From positions 1-40,471 of the forward strand of contig JAHIVP010000027.1 in assembly GCA_018816335.1 (NCBI GenBank): a DNA stretch of 40,471 nucleotides. Reading direction: 5' to 3'. The position numbers and the translations under genes are program-made. A model generated the notes under the pieces. That model was given only the letters and a program-made list of their open reading frames with translations. It was not told where the DNA came from and ran no database searches. The stretch is from Nanobdellota archaeon. GTDB taxonomy: Archaea > Nanobdellota > Nanobdellia > Pacearchaeales > GW2011-AR1. Positions 30,898-36,841 of the stretch are shown here, piece after piece; within the stretch, counting starts at the first letter, position 1, and each line of letters opens with the position of its first letter.

Positions 30898-31577
30898 TGA
30901 CAGATGTAGAAGCTAGAATTAATATTAAAGGAAAGAGATTTGAAATTCTTGTTGATTCAGATATGGCTCAAAAGATGAAGAAAGGAGAAGGAGTTAATAT
31001 TTCAGAAGTATTACAGTTAGATGGAATTTTTACTGATGTTAAGAAAGGTGAGAGGGCTTCTCAAGAGGATATGAAAAAATCTTTAGGAACAGAGGATATT
31101 AATGAGGCTGCTAAAAAAATAATTATGCAAGGAGATATTCAGATTCCATCTGATGATAGAAGAAAAGAGCAAGGAGAAAAAGTTAAACAAGTTATTGATT
31201 TTTTAGCTAGGAATGCTGTTGACCCTGCAACTGATAGGCCTCATACTCCTGAAAGAGTTGAACAGGCTTTGAAAGAAGCTGGAGTTAATATTCAGAACAA
31301 ACCAATTGATGAACAGATTGGAGATATTGTTAAAAAGCTTAGGCCAGTTCTTCCATTAAAAATGGAAACTAAGAAAATTAAATTAACAATTCCTGCACAA
31401 TATACTGGAAATGTTTTTGGATTAATCGGAGCATACAAAGAAAAAGAAGAGTGGAAAGATGATGGTTCTTTAATTGCTACTGTTAATGTTCCTATAGGAA
31501 TGCAAATGGATTTTTATGATAAAATTAATTCAATGACTCATGGTTCAGTTGTTAGTGAGGAGGTTCAAGATGGGTGA
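30897..31577 (+). CDS. sbds: SBDS ribosome maturation protein
   Basis: A 226-residue protein with the three-domain SBDS layout. The N-terminal FYSH domain (ARINIKGKRFEILVDSD, VFTDVKKG-type loop reading IFTDVKKGERAS) is followed by a helical domain (AVDPATDRPHTPERVEQALK) and a C-terminal ferredoxin-like domain (LPLKMETKKIKLTIPAQYTG). In archaea SBDS acts in large-subunit maturation with aIF6 and EF-2-like GTPases. It is coupled to psmA by TAATG. The 3' end overlaps the next start (31570) and contains its GAGGAGG ribosome binding site. Confidence 0.95.
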   Translation: MTDVEARINIKGKRFEILVDSDMAQKMKKGEGVNISEVLQLDGIFTDVKKGERASQEDMKKSLGTEDINEAAKKIIMQGDIQIPSDDRRKEQGEKVKQVIDFLARNAVDPATDRPHTPERVEQALKEAGVNIQNKPIDEQIGDIVKKLRPVLPLKMETKKIKLTIPAQYTGNVFGLIGAYKEKEEWKDDGSLIATVNVPIGMQMDFYDKINSMTHGSVVSEEVQDG

Positions 31578-31896
31578 TATTATTACTGAGTTTTGTCCAG
31601 GATTTGGATCAGCAGTGAGAGCAATTTATGAAGGACCAAGAACTGTAGAACCATTTGAAGGAGAACCTGTTAGAAGAATTACTATGTTATTTCCTTATAC
31701 AGTTACTGATGAAAGTGGAAATACTAAAATTCGTGCTATGAGAGAATTTGTTTCTACACAAGCATTAATTGGAGGAGATTCAATTCCTGAAAGAGGAAGT
31801 TTAAGTAATGTTACTGTTCACTTTCCAGAAGGAAGTGATGCATACCGAAAGCTTCAAAAAGCTGGTTTAGTTAAAAAATCAAAGGATGTTGGATAA
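31570..31896 (+). CDS. Unknown small protein between SBDS and rrp4
   Basis: A 108-residue soluble protein starting MGDIITEFCPGFGSAVRAIY. It is β-rich, with RITMLFPYTVTDESGNTKIR and FPEGSDAYRKLQKAGLVKKS. I do not recognise the family. The ATG at 31570 has GAGGAGG 6 nt upstream and overlaps the SBDS stop by 8 bp; the ATG at 31540 would add ten residues without a good ribosome binding site. Its place inside the psmA/SBDS/exosome operon suggests a role in RNA processing or ribosome work, but this is positional inference. Confidence 0.7.
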   Translation: MGDIITEFCPGFGSAVRAIYEGPRTVEPFEGEPVRRITMLFPYTVTDESGNTKIRAMREFVSTQALIGGDSIPERGSLSNVTVHFPEGSDAYRKLQKAGLVKKSKDVG

Positions 31897-31898
31897 AA

Positions 31899-32588
31899 AT
31901 GGATCAAGAAGAAAAAACAGTAAAGAAGAAAAGGGAAATAGTTGTTCCTGGAGAAATAATTGTATCTGGAGATGAGTTTTTGCCTGGAGATGGAACAGAA
32001 AGAGATGGGAAAGATATTGTTTCTAAAAGATATGGATTGTCTGATGAGTCTGGAAGATTAGTTAAGATAATTCCTTTAAGTGGTGTCTTTACTGCGAGAA
32101 GAGGAAATGTTATAATTGGAAGAGTTAGTGATTTGACATTTAATGGATGGTTAGTAGACTTAGGAGTTGCTTCAAATGGATTTTTACCTTTAGCAGAATG
32201 TCCTAGATATATTAATCAAAATGATATGGCTGAACATTTTTCAATTGATGATTTAATGGTTGCTAAAATTTCAGGAGTAAAAGGAAGAGGAATTGATTTA
32301 ACAATTAAAGGAAGAGGATTAGGAAAAGTTGAAAAGGGAATTATAATTAATGTAAATTCAAATAAAGTTCCAAGAATAATTGGGAAAGAAGGAAGTATGA
32401 TAAGTTTGATTAAAGAAAAGTCTGGATGTGATATTACTGTTGGGCAGAATGGTTTGATTTGGATTAAGGGAAATAAAATTGAAGATGAAATATTGGCTAA
32501 GAATGCTATTGGTTATATTGAGGAAAAACCTTTTATAGAGGGATTGACAGACAAGATGGAAGGTTGGTTTAAGGAGGAGAAGAAGTAA
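31899..32588 (+). CDS. rrp4: Exosome cap subunit Rrp4
   Basis: A 229-residue protein. The N-terminal domain has VPGEIIVSGDEFLPGDGT, the S1 domain (ARRGNVIIGRVSDLTFNGW through FLPLAE) lies near 65-130, and a KH-type domain with VPRIIGKEGSMISLI follows. These form the archaeal exosome cap that threads RNA into the Rrp41/Rrp42 hexameric ring. It starts 2 bp after the upstream stop. The next gene begins 1 bp after its own stop. Confidence 0.95.
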   Translation: MDQEEKTVKKKREIVVPGEIIVSGDEFLPGDGTERDGKDIVSKRYGLSDESGRLVKIIPLSGVFTARRGNVIIGRVSDLTFNGWLVDLGVASNGFLPLAECPRYINQNDMAEHFSIDDLMVAKISGVKGRGIDLTIKGRGLGKVEKGIIINVNSNKVPRIIGKEGSMISLIKEKSGCDITVGQNGLIWIKGNKIEDEILAKNAIGYIEEKPFIEGLTDKMEGWFKEEKK

Positions 32589-32589
32589 G

Positions 32590-32991
32590 ATGGTAAAAAT
32601 GTTTGAAGGGGGACATAGAATTGACTTAACAAGGTTAGCTATAAGAATGCAACATCCAGATGATTTTGATATAGTTGAGAGAGAAAGAAGAATATTAGAA
32701 GAATTAGAAGCTGAAGAAGAAGCAAAAACAAAAAGGATAGATTGTGGATCTACCTCTGCAGAGAATCTGCTAGTTGAAATGAGACAACTACAAATTGGGG
32801 AAGGTGTTATAGTCGAAGGTTTTGACTATGCACAAGGTATTCCTAGACAAGAGGCTATAATAGGATTAAGACAATATGAGCAGAAACTGGTTCAAGGTTT
32901 ATTGTCTTTAGAAACCGATCATTTTGATAGAGTTTACCAAAGACAAGCAGATGAAAAAAGTTTAAAATTTTCAATAAGGAGAGTTAGATAA
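32590..32991 (+). CDS. Unknown 133-aa protein between rrp4 and rrp41
   Basis: A 133-residue, charged, predicted mostly helical protein, rich in Glu, Arg and Gln: RIDLTRLAIRMQHPDDFDIV, VERERRILEELEAEEEAK, GLRQYEQKLVQGLLSLE. It has no signal peptide or membrane helix and no family I recognise. Rrp4 and Rrp41 are adjacent in most archaea, so this is an insertion in a conserved operon. It uses codons (CTG, CTA, CGA, GTC) uncommon in its neighbours. The ATG at 32590 lies just after a purine-rich stretch; an ATG at 32599 is an alternative. Confidence 0.65.
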   Translation: MVKMFEGGHRIDLTRLAIRMQHPDDFDIVERERRILEELEAEEEAKTKRIDCGSTSAENLLVEMRQLQIGEGVIVEGFDYAQGIPRQEAIIGLRQYEQKLVQGLLSLETDHFDRVYQRQADEKSLKFSIRRVR

Positions 32992-32992
32992 A

Positions 32993-33727
32993 ATGGCAGA
33001 GAAATCAAAATATACAAAAAGACCAGATGGAAGAAAGTTTGAAGAGCTTAGAAAGATGACTGCGAAAGTTGGAGTTGTTAAGGAAGCTGATGGAAGTGCT
33101 ATGTTTAGTTTTGGAGAGGGGAAGGAAGCAACAACTGCTTTTGCTGCTGTTTATGGGCCTCGAACATTACATCCTCAACATATGCAAAATCCAAGGACAG
33201 GAATATTAAGAGTTAATTATGATATGTTAAGTTTTTCTGTAAATGAAAGAGCTAGACCTGGACCTAATAAAAGATCTAAGGAAATTTCAGAAGTAAGTAA
33301 GTGGGCGTTAGGAAATGTTTTGGAATTGAAAGATTTTCCAAATACTGTTATTGATGTTTTTATTTCAATTACTCAGGCAAATGCTTCTACAAGATGTGCT
33401 GGAATTAATGCAGCTTCAATGGCTTTGGCTCATGCTGGAGTTCCAATGAAAGAATTAGTTGGTTCAGTAAGTATTGGAAAAATGGATAGAACTTTAGTTG
33501 TTGATGTTAATAAAAAAGAAGAAGATTATGAAGAAGGAGAAGGTCCAACAGATATTGCTATGGCTTTTACATCTAGAGGACAAAATGTTAGTTTGATGCA
33601 GTTAGATGGAAAGATTAGACCTAAAGAATTAAAAGAAGCTGTTGAAATGGGACAAAAAGCTGCGATGGAAATTATTAAAGTTCAGACTAAAGCATTGAAA
33701 GATGTTAGGGGGGATGTAAAAAAATGA
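32993..33727 (+). CDS. rrp41: Exosome subunit Rrp41, RNase PH-type exonuclease
   Basis: A 244-residue protein, the active subunit. KRPDGRKFEELR opens it, then TAFAAVYGPRTLHPQHMQNP (phosphate and RNA binding Arg), ERARPGPNKRSKEIS, and the catalytic region DVNKKEEDYEEGEGPTDIAM. It degrades RNA 3'-5' phosphorolytically in a hexamer with Rrp42 and can add A-rich tails. It ends in an ATGA overlap with a 59-codon gene. Confidence 0.95.
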   Translation: MAEKSKYTKRPDGRKFEELRKMTAKVGVVKEADGSAMFSFGEGKEATTAFAAVYGPRTLHPQHMQNPRTGILRVNYDMLSFSVNERARPGPNKRSKEISEVSKWALGNVLELKDFPNTVIDVFISITQANASTRCAGINAASMALAHAGVPMKELVGSVSIGKMDRTLVVDVNKKEEDYEEGEGPTDIAMAFTSRGQNVSLMQLDGKIRPKELKEAVEMGQKAAMEIIKVQTKALKDVRGDVKK

Positions 33728-33903
33728 AAGCTAGAGCAATTCCTTTTTGTAGTCTAGGAATGGAAACACTTGGTCCTTACATTAATCCAGATGGAAGTCG
33801 GCAGGAAATTAGTAGGTTTAGATGTGATGATTATTTGGAACAATTAAGGTTAAGACGAGAATTGAAAGAATGGGAAATTAAACTTAGAGGTGGAGAAAAA
33901 TGA
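33724..33903 (+). CDS. Unknown 59-aa protein between rrp41 and rrp42
   Basis: A 59-residue protein starting MKARAIPFCSLGMETLGPY and ending [11 protein letters not shown]. It is basic, with a helical C-terminal half (EQLRLRRELKEWEI). The ATG overlaps the rrp41 stop (ATGA) and its own stop overlaps the rrp42 start (ATGA). Coupling on both sides strongly supports translation, though the ORF is short. I do not recognise it. It could be a small exosome-associated or RNA-binding factor (inference). Confidence 0.7.
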   Translation: MKARAIPFCSLGMETLGPYINPDGSRQEISRFRCDDYLEQLRLRRELKEWEIKLRGGEK

Positions 33904-34730
33904 GTAAAGAAATATCAAATGTATCAAAACAAAGTATAAAGAAATATCTAGATGCAGGAGTTAGATTTGATGGAAGAAAACTAGATGAATATAGAGATAT
34001 ATCTGTTGAGTTTGGAGTAAGTGAAAATGCAGAGAGTTCTGTTAAAGTAAAGATGGGGGAGACTGAAGTTATTGCTGGTATTAAGATGGATGTTGGAGAA
34101 CCTTATGCTGATAGTCAAAATAAAGGAAACTTAATTACAACTTTGGAATTGTTGCCAATGAGTTCTGGAAGACATGAATCAGGACCTCCAAAAATAGAAG
34201 CAATTGAAATGGGAAGAGTTATTGATAGAGGATTAAGAGAAAGTGGATTTATTGATTTTGAAAAGTTATGTATTAAAGAAGGAGAAAAAGTTTGGAATGT
34301 TTATGTAGATATTTTCTCATTTAATGACGCTGGGGGGATGTTGGATGCTGCTTTTTTAGCTGCTGTTATTGCTATGAAAACTGCAAAACTTCCAAGGTAT
34401 GATGAGAAAGAAGAAGTTGTTAAATTTGGTGAATTGACAGATACAAATTTTCCTGTGACTGATTTAACTCCTGTAACAATAACTGGTTATAAAGTTGGGG
34501 GTCATATAATTATTGATCCAACTGTTGAAGAAGAAGAGATGAGTGAGGCTAGATTAAGTTTTGGATTAGCTGAAGTTGAAAAGGAGATTATGATAAGTTC
34601 TTGTCAAAAAGGGAAAGATACAATTTTAACAAGTGAAGAAGTTGGAAAGATAATTGACTTAAGTGAAAACAAATATAAAGAGTTGTTTGGTGTTATTGAT
34701 AAAGCAATTAAAGGAATTGATAAAAAATGA
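33900..34730 (+). CDS. rrp42: Exosome subunit Rrp42, inactive RNase PH-type subunit
   Basis: A 276-residue protein. [54 protein letters not shown] and [19 protein letters not shown] are family features. It provides RNA and phosphate contacts but no catalysis in the Rrp41/Rrp42 ring. It is coupled on both ends by ATGA overlaps, to the 59-aa gene and to rpoK. Confidence 0.95.
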   Translation: MSKEISNVSKQSIKKYLDAGVRFDGRKLDEYRDISVEFGVSENAESSVKVKMGETEVIAGIKMDVGEPYADSQNKGNLITTLELLPMSSGRHESGPPKIEAIEMGRVIDRGLRESGFIDFEKLCIKEGEKVWNVYVDIFSFNDAGGMLDAAFLAAVIAMKTAKLPRYDEKEEVVKFGELTDTNFPVTDLTPVTITGYKVGGHIIIDPTVEEEEMSEARLSFGLAEVEKEIMISSCQKGKDTILTSEEVGKIIDLSENKYKELFGVIDKAIKGIDKK

Positions 34731-35119
34731 CAACAGAAATTTTTACAAAATATGAGACAGCAAGAATATTAGGAGCAAGAGCTTTGCAATTAGCTATGGA
34801 TGCACCATTACTTGTTAAGATTAAACCAGAAGAATTAGAACATATAAAATATGATCCTTTGAAAATTGCTGAAATAGAATTTACTTCTGGAGTTTTACCT
34901 ATAACTGTTAAAAGACCAATGCCTCAAAAAGTTGAGAAAAAATTGAAGAAGGAAGTTGTTAAAGAGAAAAATATTGAAAATGGGGAAGATGATAAAAAAG
35001 TTGAAGATATGGAAAAGAAAGAAGAAGATAAGATAAAAGATGAGGGAGAGATTATGGAATTGGCTAAGCCTGAAGATGAAATTGAAGAAGAGGATGATGG
35101 GGATGGGGGAGAGGAATAG
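34727..35119 (+). CDS. rpoK: RNA polymerase subunit K (Rpb6/ω type) with acidic tail
   Basis: Residues 1-65 match Rpo[21 protein letters not shown] and [10 protein letters not shown], ending [10 protein letters not shown]. The usual length is about 55-90, but here a tail of about 65 residues follows. It is Lys/Glu-rich and ends in [11 protein letters not shown]. RpoK helps assemble and stabilise RNA polymerase. The tail may contact basic partners or be an unstructured tether. It overlaps the rrp42 stop by 4 bp and is the last gene of the superoperon. Confidence 0.92.
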   Translation: MTTEIFTKYETARILGARALQLAMDAPLLVKIKPEELEHIKYDPLKIAEIEFTSGVLPITVKRPMPQKVEKKLKKEVVKEKNIENGEDDKKVEDMEKKEEDKIKDEGEIMELAKPEDEIEEEDDGDGGEE

Positions 35120-35157
35120 TTATAAAATTTTAAAAAGATAGTTAGTTAAGATAATAT

Positions 35158-35376
35158 ATGAAAAAGAGAATCATAACAGTTATTTTGTTGTTGGTGTTTA
35201 TTGTTGTTTTAGTTTATGGTTTGAATTATTTTAGTATTTTTGTTAATCAAATTACAGGTAAAGTTGTTGAAGAAAATTTAGAGTTTGATTCTGGAAATTT
35301 ATTAGTTTATTTGGGGATTGGTTTGATTGTTATTATTGGTTATTTTGTTGTTAGAAAAATGAGGAGCCATAGATAG
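35158..35376 (+). CDS. Small membrane protein with two helices
   Basis: A 72-residue protein. Helix 1 spans residues about 5-22, the motif ITGKVV follows at about 33-38, and helix 2 lies near 48-65 with a basic end (RKMRSHR). I do not recognise the family. An ITGxxV-type motif also occurs in the M64-like peptidase (ITGHAV) and the subtilase (ITGAIA). It lies 38 bp after rpoK with a purine-rich gap. It could be a small accessory or anchor protein. Confidence 0.65.
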   Translation: MKKRIITVILLLVFIVVLVYGLNYFSIFVNQITGKVVEENLEFDSGNLLVYLGIGLIVIIGYFVVRKMRSHR

Positions 35377-35390
35377 TTTAAGATAGGATT

Positions 35391-35452
35391 CCCCACCACC
35401 CCGACTCAAAATCAGACTTTGTCACGATTTTTTGTTTGAAGAAATTATTAAT
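35391..35452 (+). repeat. Group I-like C-rich element, copy E
   Basis: CCCCACCACCCCGACTC opens it. CAAAATC (35407-35413) can pair with GATTTTTTG (35426-35434) with two bulged bases. The tail AAATTATTAAT ends at 35452 and is flanked by TTGAAGAA on both sides, as a near-match to copy B's tail region. Confidence 0.4.
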
Positions 35453-35530
35453 TTGAAGAATATTTATGACAATAATGAGGTTTATGGATTAAATATATAG
35501 CGAATAAAATGAGTTACTAATACATGGGGG

Positions 35531-35541
35531 TTATATATAAA
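35531..35541 (+). promoter_or_regulatory. TATA box of the enolase gene
   Basis: TTATATATAAA ends 23 nt before the ATG at 35565, predicting a leaderless transcript. Confidence 0.6.
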
Positions 35542-35564
35542 AAGTCTTGATTCTAAATTTATTT

Positions 35565-36743
35565 ATGAAAATTAAAGAGGTAAAAGCTGAAATAAGTTAT
35601 AATTCTAGGAAAGAGAAAACTGTGAGTGTTTATGTTGAGACAGATAAAGGGAAGTTTATGGGAAGTGCTCCTTCTGGGAAGTCAACAGGAAAATATGCTA
35701 CATTAATTTATGTTGGAAGTGTTGAGAAAGTTGTTAAATTGATAAACAAATTAAGTTCAAAGATTATTGAATTAGAAATTGATAGGTTTGATGATTTAAA
35801 AAAAGTTGAGAAAATAATAAGTAAAAAAAATGTTGGAGCAAATGGGATGTTTGCTTTGGAATCTGCTTTGTTAAAGGCCCTAGCTGCTGATAAAAATAAA
35901 GAAGTTTGGGAGTTGATTAATCCTAGAGCTAGAAAGTTTCCTTTTCCTGTTGGAAATGTTATTGGGGGGGGTTTACATACAAAAGGTAAGAAGCCTGATT
36001 TCCAGGAGTTTTTGATTATTCCTGAGAGTGAGAATTTTTTTGAGAATGTTATGTTGATGAATAAATCTCATGAGATTATTGGAAAGAAATTAGGATTAAT
36101 GAAAGTTCGAGGGAACTTGAATGACGAGGGAGCGTGGGGTTGTAGTTTAAGTGATGAAGAGTGTTTGAAATTTTTAAATGATGTAAGAAAAGAATTGATG
36201 AGTCAAGTTGGACATCAAATTGATATTGGAATAGATGTTGCTGCTTCTGGTTTTTATACTGGTTACTTATATAATTATAAAAATCCTGTGAAGAGATTAA
36301 GCAAACTAAAACAATTAGAATTTTTATCTAAGATAATTAGTGATTATGATGTTTATTATGTTGAAGATGGTTTTGATGAAAAAGATTTTGATGATTTTAG
36401 TTTGTTGATGAATAAAGTTAAGAATAGATTAATTGTTGGAGATGATTTGACTGTTTCTAATATTGAGAAATTGAAAAAAGCTATTAAAGAAAAATCTGTA
36501 AATAGTTTGATTGTTAAACCAAATCAAAATGGTAGTTTGATTGAGATTAGAGATTTGATTTTGTTAGCTAAGAAAAATAAGATTAAGACTGTTTTTTCTC
36601 ATAGAAGTGGAGAAACAAATGATAATATAATTGCTGATTTAGCTTTTGGTTTTCAAACTGATTTTGTTAAGTTTGGAGTTAAGGGAAAGGAGAGGGAGGT
36701 TAAGTTGAATAGGATGATTGAGATAGAGAAGATATTTCAATAA
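35565..36743 (+). CDS. eno: Enolase, divergent short form
   Basis: A 392-residue protein, shorter than the usual 410-430. It interconverts 2-phosphoglycerate and phosphoenolpyruvate. Active-site segments are present: SAPSGKSTG, NDEGAWG (catalytic Glu), IGIDVAAS (metal Asp), VEDGFDE, VGDDL (metal Asp), VKPNQNGSL (catalytic Lys) and SHRSGETND. Two positions differ from the consensus: EDP is EDG, and AASEF is AASGF. The ATG at 35565 is preferred over 35547, which lies close to the TATA box. It lies between rpoK and rpsB, a common archaeal order. Its last codons are duplicated downstream by a hairpin element. Confidence 0.92.
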   Translation: MKIKEVKAEISYNSRKEKTVSVYVETDKGKFMGSAPSGKSTGKYATLIYVGSVEKVVKLINKLSSKIIELEIDRFDDLKKVEKIISKKNVGANGMFALESALLKALAADKNKEVWELINPRARKFPFPVGNVIGGGLHTKGKKPDFQEFLIIPESENFFENVMLMNKSHEIIGKKLGLMKVRGNLNDEGAWGCSLSDEECLKFLNDVRKELMSQVGHQIDIGIDVAASGFYTGYLYNYKNPVKRLSKLKQLEFLSKIISDYDVYYVEDGFDEKDFDDFSLLMNKVKNRLIVGDDLTVSNIEKLKKAIKEKSVNSLIVKPNQNGSLIEIRDLILLAKKNKIKTVFSHRSGETNDNIIADLAFGFQTDFVKFGVKGKEREVKLNRMIEIEKIFQ

Positions 36744-36819
36744 TATTTAAATTCAAGACACCTCAAACGGTTTCTTGTACTTCCCTCTATAATTTATTAA
36801 ATTTCAATAATATTTAAAT
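36734..36819 (+). repeat. Group II hairpin between exact 19-bp direct repeats
   Basis: ATTTCAATAATATTTAAAT occurs at 36734-36752, overlapping the enolase stop, and again at 36801-36819. Between them, CAAGACACC (36754-36762), loop TCAAAC and GGTTTCTTG (36769-36777) form a hairpin followed by ACTTCCCTCTATAATTTATTAA. The right-hand repeat includes the TATTTAAAT box for the gene at 36842. Confidence 0.75.
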
Positions 36820-36841
36820 AGTATAAATTCTAAATATTCAT

